Source of the DNA: Arcicella aurantiaca
Lineage (GTDB): Bacteria; Bacteroidota; Bacteroidia; Cytophagales; Spirosomataceae
Length of the DNA: 64,000 nucleotides
Reading direction: 5' to 3'
NCBI RefSeq assembly: GCF_003148625.1
Contig: NZ_QGGO01000027.1
Location: 2,907 to 66,906 of the forward strand
The position numbers and the translations under genes are program-made. The notes beneath the pieces were generated by a model that did no database searches, was not told the DNA's origin, and saw only the letters and a list, made by a program, of their open reading frames with translations. Positions 7,873-18,100 of this stretch are shown piece by piece. Within the stretch, counting starts at the first letter, position 1; each line of letters begins with the position of its first letter.

Positions 7873-10800
7873 TTAATTTCTTGATGTGAAATAATTGATG
7901 TGAATGATGCTTAAATTAAGTTCTTTAATAGCATCAATATAATTTGCCTGAATACCAATTGCCTGATTGGTCAGCATTACCCAATCTAAATAATTAATAT
8001 CTCCGTTGGTAAATTGTTTATTTGCCGTTTGGATAATTTGAGTAGCATTTGGCAAGGCTTGTTGTTCGTAATATTGAATGGTTGCCAAATTGTTTTGGTA
8101 CATCAAAAAAGCCTTCTGAAACTCTTTTTCAAGCGATTGTTTTTGTTGTAAAAAAGCACTTTCAGCTACTTCTTCGTACATTTTTGAAGCGGCAACTTTT
8201 GCCTTCGTAGCAGATTTAAAAATCGGGACATTTACCCCAACTTGAACTGTTGTAAAACGACTACCTAACGAATAATAAACATCATCTGAGCCAATACCTC
8301 TAATTGTACCAGAAAAAAGCCCTACGTTGAAATCTGGCAAAAGTTTAGTTTTTTCCAAAGCGGTATTGGCAATACTTAATTGCTTTTGCTGACTATAAAT
8401 TTTGAGTAAAGGATGGTCGGCAATTGCGGTGCCGTCTGCCGTTAAAATATCTTTAATTTTAAATTCTTTAGCGTCAGGTTCTAAATCGGCATCTGTATTG
8501 AGTAATAATTTGAATTGAATTTTAGTTGCGTCTTTCTCTTGACGAACCATTTTCAATTGTAAATTGATATTTCCTCTTTGGCTTTCGGCGGTCGTTTTTT
8601 CTAAAATATTCGTTTCACCTTTTGTTAAACGCAAATCGGCTTTTCTGAGAAATTCTGCGTAAATCGTATCAATTTTGAGCAGTAATTTTTCTTTTTCGTT
8701 CCAATAAACAAGCGAGTAAAAAGTCTCAGTAACGGCTCGTTTCAGCTCTGCTTCTCTGAGCGTTACGCCCAAAGCTACCACTTTCCATTCTTCGGTAAGT
8801 AAATCTTTTTGGCGAGCATACACTTTGGGAGAACTAAACGATTGCGAAGCTCCTAAACGATTATCAAAATAAATACTATTGTTTTGACCGAAATCACCTA
8901 CAAAATTGGTAGTGGGCAAATTATGATAAGTTTTTATGAGTTGCTCCTGATAATTAGCTCGCAACTTTTCACTTTTAACCCCTAAATTTTGATTTATTGC
9001 CGTACTAATGGCAGTTTCTAAAGTTATAACCTCACCCGAAGCGTCGGTCGCCCCAGCCCCTCTCCGTTGGAGAGGGGAGTTTTGAGCGTTGATGTTATTA
9101 TTCAATGAAAATAAAGTCAATAAAATGACAATGCTTGTCGCTGTTTTTAGGTCTAATGTTTTCACTCCTTTTTCAAAAATGATGTATAAAATTGGTAGAA
9201 CGAAAAGCGTTAGGAATGTAGCTAATAACAAACCACCAATAACAACTGTTGCTAATGGACGTTGAACTTCTGCTCCTGCTCCATTGCTTACTGCCATTGG
9301 CAAGAAACCCAAAGACGCAACAAAGGCAGTCATTAAAACAGGTCTTAAACGCAACATTGTACCTTCCAAAACTATCTTTTTCAAATCGGTCATACCATCG
9401 TGTTTGAGTCGGTTGAATTCAGCAATTAAAACGATACCGTTCAATACCGCAACCCCAAAAAGGGCAATGAAACCAACGCCCGCACTGATACTGAAAGGCA
9501 AACCACGCAATGCCAAGAAGAAAATTCCACCAATAGCAGAAAGTGGAATGGCTGAATAAATCAATAAGCCTTGTTTTACCGAATTGAAGGCAAAGAATAA
9601 TAACACAAAAATCAAAATCAACGAAACTGGCACGGCAATCATTAAGCGTTGTTTGGCTGCATTGAGATTTTCAAAAGCACCACCGTAAGTGACATAATAG
9701 CCCGTTGGGAATTTCAATTTTGTCTCTACTTTTTGTTGTAATTCCGTTACAATACTCTGAACATCTCGGTCTTGAATATTAAAGCCAATTACGATTCGAC
9801 GTTTGGCATCTTCCCGCTGAATCTGATTTGGACCATTCTTGATTTCTACACTTGCTAATTGAGAAAGTGGTATTTGCGTACCTTGTGGCGTTGGAATTAA
9901 GAGATTTTGGACATCTTCTAAATTTTTACGTTGGTCGGTATTTAATCTTACCACCATATCAAAACGCTTTTCTCCTTCAAAAATCAAACCCGTACTTTGT
10001 CCTGCAAAAGCAGTATTTATCACTCGGTTAATGTCGGCAATTGATAAATTATACTGAGCAATCATTTCACGTTTGTACTCAATAATAAGTTGTGGCATTC
10101 CCGTTACAGGTTCAACATAAAGGCTCTTTGTTCCTTGAACAGTATTGACGATTTTACCTAATCTATCAGCATACAAAGCCAAAGTATCCAGATTTTCACC
10201 AAATATTTTACAAACCACGTCTTGTCTTGCCCCTGTCATTAATTCATTGAAACGCATTTGAACAGGATATTGAAAACCAACCGTAATTCCGGGAACATCG
10301 TCGAGAGCTTTGGTCATTTTTTCCGATAAATCATTGAAGGTTTCGGCAGAAGTCCATTCACTTTTATCTTTCAAAATCACCATCATATCACTACCTTCCA
10401 TTGGCATTGGGTCGGTTGGAATTTCGCCGCTACCAATTTTCGTAACCACTTTTTCTACTTCTGGAAATTGTGACTTCAGAATATGGGCAGCTTTTTGGGT
10501 ACTTTCAATACTTGTTGAAAGATTACTACCTGTTAAAACTCTTGTCTCAACAGCAAAATCGCCTTCTTCCAAAGCAGGGATAAATTCACCGCCCAAAGTT
10601 GTCAAGATAAAAACAGCAAGGATAAATAAACTAATGACTGTGCCTAAAACCATTTTGGGATGTCCCAAAATTTTAGCCAAAGTATTTTGGTATGCACGCT
10701 CAATTTTTCCCATTAATCTATCCGAAATATTGGGTGTATGTTTCGTTTTCTTACTCAAAAACAAAGAACTCATCATTGGAATGTAGGTCAGCGACAAGAC

Positions 10801-12312
10801 AAATGCTCCCAACAAAGCAAAGGCAACAGTCTGAGCCATTGGTTTAAACATTTTCCCTTCGATTCCCTGAAGTGTAAAAATGGGAAGGTAAACAATCAAA
10901 ATAATAATTTGCCCAAACACGGCACTATTCATCATTTTACTGGCTGAATAATTTACTTCGGTATCCATTTCAGCTTGGGTAAAGCGGTCGATGGTTGTTG
11001 CTTGGCTATCTTCCGATAACTGTTTACTGACAACTGATAACTGATAACTGCTCAAACGGTGCATCACCGCCTCAACGATAATTACCGCACCATCAACAAT
11101 CAGTCCGAAATCTAATGCTCCTAAACTCATTAAATTTCCACTTACGCCAAACGTATTCATCAAGATAATGGCAAAAAGCATCGCCAAAGGAATAACTGAA
11201 GCCACTAAAAGTCCTGCTCGGAGATTTCCCAAGAATAAAACCAAGACAAAAATGACGATTAAAGCACCTTCTAAAAGATTTTTCTCCACCGTTCCGATGG
11301 CGTTATTTACCATTTTGGTACGGTCTAAGAATGGCTCAATAACCACACCTTCGGGTAAGGTTTTCTGAATTTGGGCAACTCGTTCTTTTACATTTTTAAT
11401 GACTTCACTACTATTTGCCCCTTTTAGCATCATTACAACGGCTCCAGCCACTTCACCCTTGTCGTTATAACACATAGCTCCGTAACGAGTAGCATAACCA
11501 ATTTTCACCTCAGCAACGTCTCTGATAAATAAAGGTGTACCACTTGACGTTGATTTTACGGATATATTTTCAATATCTTGAATTGTACCAATCAATCCTT
11601 CGCTACGAATGAATAAAGCAGTCGAAGATTTTTCGATATACGCACCTCCTGTATTCTGATTATTCTTTGCTAATGCCGAGAAAACGTCATCAATTGTTAA
11701 ACCGTAAGATTGTAATTTATGGGGATTCACAGCGATTTCGTACTGTTTTAGCTTCCCACCAAAACTACTGACTTCAGCAACACCTTTAACGCCCAATAAT
11801 TGCCGACGAACAATCCAATCTTGAATAGTACGTAATTCGGTTTCGTCAAATTTGCTTTCATAACCAGCTTTTGGGCGGACTACATATTGATAAATTTCGC
11901 CTAAACCCGTTGAAACAGGTCCTAATTTTGGCAAACCAATTTCTGGTGGAATTTCAGCTTTTACTTCTTGCAAACGTTCTGCGACTTGTTGTCTCGCCCA
12001 ATAAATATCCGTTTCGTCATCAAAAACGATAGTCACTACGGACAATCCAAATCTGGAAAAACTCCGAATTTCTTTTAAGCCTAAAATATTGTTATTTGCT
12101 TGTTCGATAGGAAAGGTAATAAGTCGCTCAATATCAGTTGCCCCAAATGACGGAGCAACCGTAATAACCTGAACTTGATTATCTGTAATATCAGGCACGG
12201 CATCAATCGGGAGTTTGGTTAATGAAAAACTACCATAAATCATCAAGGCAATGGTAAATAACCCAACGATGAGTTTATTGCCGATAGAAAAATGAATGAT
12301 TTTGTTAAGCAT
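7873..12312 (-). CDS. Fused heavy-metal RND pump (CzcA/CusA) and outer-membrane channel (CzcC/TolC-like)
   Basis: A 1479-residue fusion. Residues 1 to about 1045 are an HME-type RND proton/metal antiporter: SIGNKLIVGLF start, LPIDAVPDITDNQVQV, and the TM4 proton-relay motif LDFGLIVDGAVIIVE near residue 400. A second signal-peptide-like segment (about 1050-1075, ending NNNINAQ) is followed to the end by an outer-membrane efflux (OEP/TolC) coiled-coil protein. I start at the ATG at 12312 (MLNKIIHFS), where the family begins; an ATG at 12342 adds ten residues unlike the family. Such CusA-CusC fusions are known in Bacteroidota. It lies between the small hypothetical gene and the adaptor. Two repeat-derived inserts occur, near residues 420-430 and 1075-1095. 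The metal (Cu, Ag, Zn, Co or Cd) cannot be told. Confidence 0.9.
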   Translation of the reverse strand: MLNKIIHFSIGNKLIVGLFTIALMIYGSFSLTKLPIDAVPDITDNQVQVITVAPSFGATDIERLITFPIEQANNNILGLKEIRSFSRFGLSVVTIVFDDETDIYWARQQVAERLQEVKAEIPPEIGLPKLGPVSTGLGEIYQYVVRPKAGYESKFDETELRTIQDWIVRRQLLGVKGVAEVSSFGGKLKQYEIAVNPHKLQSYGLTIDDVFSALAKNNQNTGGAYIEKSSTALFIRSEGLIGTIQDIENISVKSTSSGTPLFIRDVAEVKIGYATRYGAMCYNDKGEVAGAVVMMLKGANSSEVIKNVKERVAQIQKTLPEGVVIEPFLDRTKMVNNAIGTVEKNLLEGALIVIFVLVLFLGNLRAGLLVASVIPLAMLFAIILMNTFGVSGNLMSLGALDFGLIVDGAVIIVEAVMHRLSSYQLSVVSKQLSEDSQATTIDRFTQAEMDTEVNYSASKMMNSAVFGQIIILIVYLPIFTLQGIEGKMFKPMAQTVAFALLGAFVLSLTYIPMMSSLFLSKKTKHTPNISDRLMGKIERAYQNTLAKILGHPKMVLGTVISLFILAVFILTTLGGEFIPALEEGDFAVETRVLTGSNLSTSIESTQKAAHILKSQFPEVEKVVTKIGSGEIPTDPMPMEGSDMMVILKDKSEWTSAETFNDLSEKMTKALDDVPGITVGFQYPVQMRFNELMTGARQDVVCKIFGENLDTLALYADRLGKIVNTVQGTKSLYVEPVTGMPQLIIEYKREMIAQYNLSIADINRVINTAFAGQSTGLIFEGEKRFDMVVRLNTDQRKNLEDVQNLLIPTPQGTQIPLSQLASVEIKNGPNQIQREDAKRRIVIGFNIQDRDVQSIVTELQQKVETKLKFPTGYYVTYGGAFENLNAAKQRLMIAVPVSLILIFVLLFFAFNSVKQGLLIYSAIPLSAIGGIFFLALRGLPFSISAGVGFIALFGVAVLNGIVLIAEFNRLKHDGMTDLKKIVLEGTMLRLRPVLMTAFVASLGFLPMAVSNGAGAEVQRPLATVVIGGLLLATFLTLFVLPILYIIFEKGVKTLDLKTATSIVILLTLFSLNNNINAQNSPLQRRGAGATDASGEVITLETAISTAINQNLGVKSEKLRANYQEQLIKTYHNLPTTNFVGDFGQNNSIYFDNRLGASQSFSSPKVYARQKDLLTEEWKVVALGVTLREAELKRAVTETFYSLVYWNEKEKLLLKIDTIYAEFLRKADLRLTKGETNILEKTTAESQRGNINLQLKMVRQEKDATKIQFKLLLNTDADLEPDAKEFKIKDILTADGTAIADHPLLKIYSQQKQLSIANTALEKTKLLPDFNVGLFSGTIRGIGSDDVYYSLGSRFTTVQVGVNVPIFKSATKAKVAASKMYEEVAESAFLQQKQSLEKEFQKAFLMYQNNLATIQYYEQQALPNATQIIQTANKQFTNGDINYLDWVMLTNQAIGIQANYIDAIKELNLSIIHINYFTSRN
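9030..9083. repeat. Palindromic element inside the pump/channel fusion gene
   Basis: Perfect 9-bp stem CCCCTCTCC (9057-9065), loop GTT, GGAGAGGGG (9069-9077), preceded by CTCACCC. It is translated as NSPLQRRGAGATDASGE, directly after the internal signal-peptide-like segment, and is related to the element at 7732-7766. Confidence 0.7.
11018..11058. repeat. GATAACTG word repeat inside the pump coding region
   Basis: The plus strand reads CGATAACTGTTTACTGACAA and then CTGATAACTGATAACTG, the same words that fill spaces near 3950 and 40500. In the pump it encodes SSYQLSVVSKQLSEDS, in the loop after TM4, and keeps the frame. Confidence 0.65.
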
Positions 12313-12502
12313 AGTAATATAATTATTTACTTCGGCTGTCATACATGGGCAATCAAAAATTGAATTCAGAAATTCTTAATAATAAGAATAACCCTAACAA
12401 TCATTGATAACTGAAAGCGAACAGTCAAGTAATTTTGAAATACAGATAGATACTCAAAAACAACAAACGTGTTCATGAGGCAATGATAAAATCAAGAAAG
12501 GA

Positions 12503-12889
12503 TTAACAAAATTTGGGAGGTTGCCAAATAGAAGAAAGGAACGAAGACGTTAAAAAAGTTGGTTGATAACGATTCACAACTTTAGCTTCGACAAAAGGAT
12601 TGAATATTGGAAATGTAAGATTTTGAGTAGGTAAATCTGCCGTAAAAGTGGCGTAATTCATGTGAAAATGCGTTTTGAAAGGCAGTTTCATATCTTTTTC
12701 ATAGTCTCCGTCATTGACTGTTTCGGGCGTGTAGTGCATACACAAGAACTTCCAAAGCGTTAAATTTCTGTTTTGTTCTTTATGCTCTATGAAATGCTCT
12801 ATCAAAAAAGGAAGTTTCAACGCCTGATACAATTCAGTCGTTGAAAACATATAAATGATAAGGAGCGATATGGCAACATATTTTTTCAC
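12503..12889 (-). CDS. Small conserved hypothetical protein of the metal-efflux operon
   Basis: A 128-residue protein starting at a GTG (KKYVAISLLIIYMFSTTELYQ) with a hydrophobic N-terminus, probably a signal peptide or membrane anchor. The centre has LPFLIEHFIEHKEQN, LWKFLCMHY and DGDYEKDMKLPFK, rich in His, Asp and Glu; I recall similar small proteins near metal-efflux and metal-uptake genes of Bacteroidota. It is first in the order small protein, pump/channel, adaptor, about 190 bp ahead of the pump. A periplasmic metal-binding role is an inference from the neighbours and the His/Asp residues. No named domain is recognised. Confidence 0.75.
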   Translation of the reverse strand: MKKYVAISLLIIYMFSTTELYQALKLPFLIEHFIEHKEQNRNLTLWKFLCMHYTPETVNDGDYEKDMKLPFKTHFHMNYATFTADLPTQNLTFPIFNPFVEAKVVNRYQPTFLTSSFLSSIWQPPKFC

Positions 12890-13076
12890 ACGACAAAGAT
12901 ATAGAATAATTTATTTGAGTGTGCTTTACATATCTTATTTCGTTAATTTGCGACCTTGAAATTTTAACAAAATATGAAACGCCCATACAAAAAACTTTGA
13001 TACATAAAGAAATTATTAGGCGTTCCAACTGTGTCCCAATCTAATACCATTAAAAATATCTAAACATTATAATCAG

Positions 13077-14303
13077 ATGAAAATTCTGCATACTGCCGAT
13101 TGGCATTTGGGTAAACGACTTGATACTTTTTCTCGTTTGGAAGAACAACGAGAAGTTTTAGAAGAAATCTGTGAAATTGCCGACCGTGAAGCCGTTGAAG
13201 CGGTCATTGTGGCGGGTGATTTATTCGACAACTTTAACCCTTCATCAGAAGCAACCGAACTTTTATATACCACTTTACACCGTTTGTCTGACAATGGTAA
13301 ACGTGCCATTATTGCCATTGCAGGAAATCACGATTCTCCCGAAAGAATTGAAGTTCCCGACGCTTTGGCTCGTGCCTGTGGAATTATTTTCGTAGGTTAT
13401 CCTAATACTGAAATTAAGCCTTTTCGTACACAAGCGGGCGTGGAAGTGACCAAAACAGATAAGGGTTTTGTAGAATTAAAACTCCCCGAAAGTCCATTTC
13501 CTTTACGCTTAATCTTAACGCCCTACGCCAATGAATTACGGTTGAAAAAAGATTTAGGAGCAGAAGATTCTGAAGATGCTTTGCGGATTCATTTGCAAAA
13601 TCATTGGCAAGAATTAGCCGATAAATATTTTGACAATCAAGGCGTTAATATTTTAGCAAGTCACCTATTTTTCATGAAAAAAGGAGGCGAACAACCCGAA
13701 GAACCCGATGACGAAAAACCAATTTTACACGTAGGCGGTGCATCGGCAATTTATTCTGAAAACATTCCCAAGCAAACGCAATATGTGGCTTTAGGACACT
13801 TACATCGCTACCAAATTATTGATAAAAGTCCTTGCCCAATTGTGTATTCAAGTAGTCCTTTGGCATATAGTTTTGCAGAAGCAAATCAGACAAAATTTGT
13901 AGTTTTACTCAATGCAGAACCCAACAAACCTATTGAATATCAACCCATTGCATTATTAAAAGGCAAAAAACTTTTACGTGAAAAATTCCATAACATTGAT
14001 GATGCCGTTGCTTGGTTGGAGGAACACGTGAATGATTTAGTAGAAATCACGATTGTGTCTGAAAGTTATTTGGAAGTAACCGACAAACGACGATTATTAG
14101 ATGCCCATCAAGGATTAATTCAGATTATTCCAGAGATAAAATCGCAAGGAACAGATGCCCAAGAGGGTATTCAAATTGATTTGACGATGGGCATGGAAGA
14201 ACTATTTTCTGCCTATTTCAAACAACATAAAATCGGGAAAGGGCAAGAGCCTTCGGAGGGGTTGATGGCGATATTTAGAGAGGTGCAGGGGGAAGAGGAT
14301 TGA
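13077..14303 (+). CDS. sbcD: Exonuclease subunit SbcD (Mre11-like)
   Basis: Nuclease subunit of SbcCD, which processes DNA hairpins, palindromes and blocked ends. The 408-residue product has the calcineurin-like phosphoesterase motifs in order: HTADWHLG, VAGDLFDNF, AIAGNHDSPER, ASHLFF and ALGHLHRYQ, covering the two-metal site. Its natural partner sbcC follows, but unusually about 0.85 kb away, separated by a small cassette. Given the many perfect inverted repeats in this genome, its palindrome-cleaving substrate is abundant. Confidence 0.95.
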   Translation: MKILHTADWHLGKRLDTFSRLEEQREVLEEICEIADREAVEAVIVAGDLFDNFNPSSEATELLYTTLHRLSDNGKRAIIAIAGNHDSPERIEVPDALARACGIIFVGYPNTEIKPFRTQAGVEVTKTDKGFVELKLPESPFPLRLILTPYANELRLKKDLGAEDSEDALRIHLQNHWQELADKYFDNQGVNILASHLFFMKKGGEQPEEPDDEKPILHVGGASAIYSENIPKQTQYVALGHLHRYQIIDKSPCPIVYSSSPLAYSFAEANQTKFVVLLNAEPNKPIEYQPIALLKGKKLLREKFHNIDDAVAWLEEHVNDLVEITIVSESYLEVTDKRRLLDAHQGLIQIIPEIKSQGTDAQEGIQIDLTMGMEELFSAYFKQHKIGKGQEPSEGLMAIFREVQGEED

Positions 14304-14346
14304 AAATAGAATTTCGATAAATCTCCTATTTTCAAGAGTAATTTCT

Positions 14347-14354
14347 TATATTTG
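14347..14354 (+). promoter_or_regulatory. -7 element for the two-gene cassette
   Basis: TATATTTG fits TAnnTTTG and lies 20 bp before the ATG at 14375. No clear TTG is seen at -33, so the promoter is probable but not strong on sequence. Confidence 0.45.
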
Positions 14355-14374
14355 TTTACCTAATTTTTTGATAA

Positions 14375-14887
14375 ATGTCACCTATTAATGAAGTAATTGA
14401 TAAACTTACAAACTCAATTGAGAATGTAAAATCAGGGGAAAGTTTTAGGACTACCATGTTGCCTTTTTTGCCGAATGACAAAGGGTTTTCAAAAGGAAAA
14501 TGGAAGTTTGATTGGACTAAAGAATCGACTGAAATACAAAGGCAAATTTTCAAATTAGTCACATTGGAGAATCCATCCATAATTCATGGATTAATAAGCA
14601 TTGAAGACAAAGGCGACCTTATTTATATGCACCTTATTGAAAATGCAAAATTTAATAAAGGAAAAGAAAAAACGTATTATGGTGTAGCCGGTAATTTGGT
14701 AGCATTTGCTTGTAAAACTTCATTTGAAAAAGGCTATGACGGATTCATTTCTTTTACTTCAAAATCAAAATTGATTGAACATTATAAAAAATCATTAGGA
14801 GCAAAAATATTCATGGGAAATGTAATGATAATTGACACTCCTGAATCATTTAGGCTCTTTAAAAGATACTTCCCAGATGAAAACTAA
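14375..14887 (+). CDS. GNAT-like N-acetyltransferase-fold protein of the cassette between sbcD and sbcC
   Basis: A 170-residue protein. The second half has a pattern I associate with small GNAT-type proteins of Bacteroidota: IHGLISIED, LIENAKFNKG, then YYGVAGNLVAFACKTSFEKG as a likely acyl-CoA-binding loop and helix, then GFISFTSKSKLIEHYKKSLG and a C-terminal hydrophobic strand. The N-terminal 50 residues are not recognised. It overlaps the next gene by 11 bp, so the two are a translation-coupled pair, and it has its own -7 element and terminator. The substrate is unknown. A toxin of the acetyltransferase class or a small-molecule acetyltransferase are both possible; the assignment rests on motif appearance only. 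Confidence 0.65.
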   Translation: MSPINEVIDKLTNSIENVKSGESFRTTMLPFLPNDKGFSKGKWKFDWTKESTEIQRQIFKLVTLENPSIIHGLISIEDKGDLIYMHLIENAKFNKGKEKTYYGVAGNLVAFACKTSFEKGYDGFISFTSKSKLIEHYKKSLGAKIFMGNVMIIDTPESFRLFKRYFPDEN

Positions 14888-15050
14888 CATTGATTTTAAA
14901 AAATTATCTACGGCTGACTTGGACATAAATGGAAATTTAGAGCCAATCACCAAAGAAATAGAAGAGGCATTATCTGAGTTTTTGAAAAATAGAAAAAAGA
15001 CTAAACGCTATACATCGAATAACGATAATAAAGTATTAGTTAACGTATAA
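14877..15050 (+). CDS. Small charged protein overlapping the GNAT-like gene
   Basis: A 57-residue protein from the ATG at 14877 (MKTNIDFKKLSTADLDINGN), overlapping the end of the previous gene by 11 bp. It has an acidic helix (PITKEIEEALSEFLKNRKK) and a basic tail, with no signal peptide. An upstream in-frame ATG at 14832 would lie deep inside the previous gene and is less likely. The overlap and size fit a partner or antitoxin-like protein, but no known antitoxin family is recognised. A hairpin terminator follows within 20 bp. Confidence 0.55.
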   Translation: MKTNIDFKKLSTADLDINGNLEPITKEIEEALSEFLKNRKKTKRYTSNNDNKVLVNV

Positions 15051-15067
15051 TCATTGTAAAAAGTAAT

Positions 15068-15109
15068 AAGTCCGTCCTTTGTCTTTGTGATGAAGGACGG
15101 ATTTATTTT
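15068..15109 (+). terminator. Terminator of the inserted cassette, upstream of sbcC
   Basis: Perfect stem TCCGTCCTT (15071-15079) with AAGGACGGA (15093-15101), followed by TTTATTTT. It closes the two-gene cassette. It also shows that an ATG near 15090 cannot be the sbcC start, because it lies inside this hairpin. Confidence 0.85.
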
Positions 15110-15155
15110 AAAAAACCTATTATCTAACAATAGCACATTTATAATTTCAAGAAAA

Positions 15156-18100
15156 GTGATACCTAAATACCTAAAAATAAAAGGATTATATTCTTACAAA
15201 TCCGAGCAAGAAATACATTTTGACCAACTAACAGAAGCGGCTCTATTCGGGATTTTTGGCTCGGTTGGTAGTGGGAAGTCATCAATTTTAGAAGCCATCA
15301 CTTTTGCTCTTTATGGAGATACTGAGCGTTTGAATAGCAAAGGTGATGACCGAACTTATAACATGATGAATCTGCGTTCAGATGATTTGAGCATTGACTT
15401 TGAGTGTTTGGCGGGAAAAGATGCTCAACATTATCGGTTTTCGGTGCGAGGAAAACGTAATTCTAAAAATTTTAAAGATGTAAAAACCTTTGAACGAAAG
15501 GCGTATTTAAAACTCAATGAAGAATGGAGTCCGATTACGGCAGAAGATGTAGCTGAAAAGGTTATTGGACTGAGTTATGAGAATTTCCGTCGGACAATTA
15601 TTATTCCACAAGGACGTTTTCAGGAATTTATTGAGTTGCGAGATAATGACCGCACCAAGATGATGAAAGAGCTTTTCAACTTGGATAAATACGATTTGAG
15701 TAGAAAAGTGGGGAGTCTGAATACTAAAAATAAACTTACTCTTTCAAATTTAGAAGGGCAATTAATGTCATTGGGCGAAGCTACGCCTGATATGGTTGTG
15801 CATCATGAGTTTGAATTAAAGTTGGCTCGACAAGAAATCAAGGTTTTTACTGAACAATTGGAGGTTGAAAATGAGTTTGATAAAGCTCTCACTGAACTTC
15901 GACAAGCTACCGAAAAAATACAGATTTTGAACGTTCAAGTGCTTGATTTAGAGAATAAAAAAGACTTTTTCAAGCAAAAAGAGGAAACGTTAAAAATCTA
16001 CGAAATCTGTTCAAGACAATTTAAGTCTTTATTGGAATTGAAGAAATCGAACAAGGCGGTTTTGGAGCGAAATCAGGAGGTTTTTCAAAAAAATGAGAAA
16101 CAATTAACTTTAATCGAAAAGTCCTTGATTGAGGCGAAAGAAAAACTTGATATTTTACGCCCACAATATGACCAAAAAGAAGCCCTTTTAACTGAAGCTA
16201 AAGAATTAGAAACAGTCATTGAAATTCTCGAAAATCAGGTTCAACTAACTAAAAAATCGGGAGCAATTGAACGGGGTTTAGAAATACAAAAAACGAAAGA
16301 AAACGAGTTAGGTTTACTGAAAAATCAAAAGCAAGATGCCGTTTTAGCCAATGACAAACTAAAAACTGAACTCCCTAATATTCAAGAATTTAGCTCAATA
16401 AAAACTTGGTTTAACGAAGCCGATTTTTTGCAAGAAACTAAAAGAAAAACGCATGATGAAGCAGGCAATTTACAGAAAGAATTAGTTAAACAACAAGACC
16501 TTAGAGTTGAGAAAATTTCAGCTATCAATCAACATTTTTCTTTGGAAATTCCAACGGACTGTACCACTGAAATCTTAGAAAATGCTTTTGCTGATTTACT
16601 CAAAAAGGCTGAACAGGAACAACAAATTCTGACTGAAAAATTAGAACATCTTAATACGCAAGCGGTTTTACAGCAATACGCAACCGACTTGAAAGATGGA
16701 GACGAATGTCCTTTATGTGGAGCTGTTCATCATCCTGCTTTGTCGCAAAATGGGCATGATTTTAAGCAAGAAATCTCAATTATTAAGGTTAAAATCAGCG
16801 ATTTTCAGAAACTGCCCTCTCGTGTACGTACTGCCCAAATGCCCGTTGAAAAGATTTTTTCTGAAATTTCTAACTTAGAAAAAAACAAAACTGCTATAAG
16901 AAATAAATGGGATGAAATAAAGACAAAAATTGAAACTCACGAGCAGAATTTTATCTGGGAAAAATTTGATAAAGCTGACCGTGAAGGCTTTGAAAAAACA
17001 TTCAATTCTATCACCGAATTACAAAAACAAATCTCTGATAATGAAATACTTATCAAAAATTTAGATTTAAAATTTGAGCAAGACAGTCAAGCTAAAATCA
17101 AGGATATTGACACGCCTTTATTGAACTTACAAAATGAGATTTCGGGTTTAAAAATCACGATAGAAACATTAAGCAAGCAACTGAGTAAAATACAATTGAG
17201 CGATTATGAAAACCTGTCGAAAGAGGAAGTGTTATCAAAAATAAAATCACTCAAAAATCAATATGAAACGTTAAAAAATGATTTTGAAACAACGCAGAAA
17301 AAAGTAAGTGATTTTGAGCAAGAAAAAAATGTCATTGCAGGTAGTCAACAAGCATTATCGGAAGTTTTGAAAGAAGCCCAATGCGAACTCAAAAACACGC
17401 AAGAACAAATAGAAAACTTGTTGGTTATCAACAACTTTGATTCTGAAAATAAAATTTCTGACATTCTCCAAGAAGCGTTGGATATTGACTTGGAACGTTC
17501 GGAAATTGAAATGTATAATACTACTCTAAAAACGCTAACGCAAGAATTAGAGACGTATCAGAAAAACTACGAAAATCTAACTTATGACCCCGAAAAACAT
17601 AAAGCGGTAAGCATTAAAATTGAGGAAATAACAAACAATCTCAACATTCAACGCAAAGAAGAAGGACGAATTGGGGGGCTTTTGAAGAAGGCTCAAGAAG
17701 ATTTAGCCAAGAAAATGGAGTTATTGAAAGAGCAAGAAAAACTCAAAATTCGTGAACAACATTTGAGCGATTTAGCAACGCTTTTTAGAGGAAATGGCTT
17801 TGTTGATTTTGTTTCGAGCGTACATTTGCAGAATCTTTGCAATGCCGCCAATGTCCGTTTTCATAAAATGACTCGCCAACAATTACATCTTGAATTGGGT
17901 GATGACAACAGTTTTTGGGTGCGTGATGTGCTAAATGGCGGACGTTCAAGGCTTTTAAAAACGCTTTCGGGTGGACAAAAATTCCAAGCGGCTTTGTCGT
18001 TGGCTTTAGCTCTGGCGGATAATATTCACACATTGACGGAATCAAAACACAACTTTTTCTTTTTAGATGAAGGTTTTGGTTCGCTCGACCGTGAGTCTTT

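Noticed and set aside
10310-10786. Plus-strand frames opposite the RND pump
   Set aside because: They are shadows of a clearly coding minus-strand gene and have no domain features.
12894-12901. TATCTTTG on the minus strand as the promoter of the metal-efflux operon
   Set aside because: It fits TAnnTTTG but has no TTG at -33, and the transcript would start at or after the GTG start codon.
15087-15155. Upstream start for SbcC giving 23 more residues
   Set aside because: Those codons lie in a terminator hairpin and do not look like the family; the GTG at 15156 gives the conserved N-terminus.
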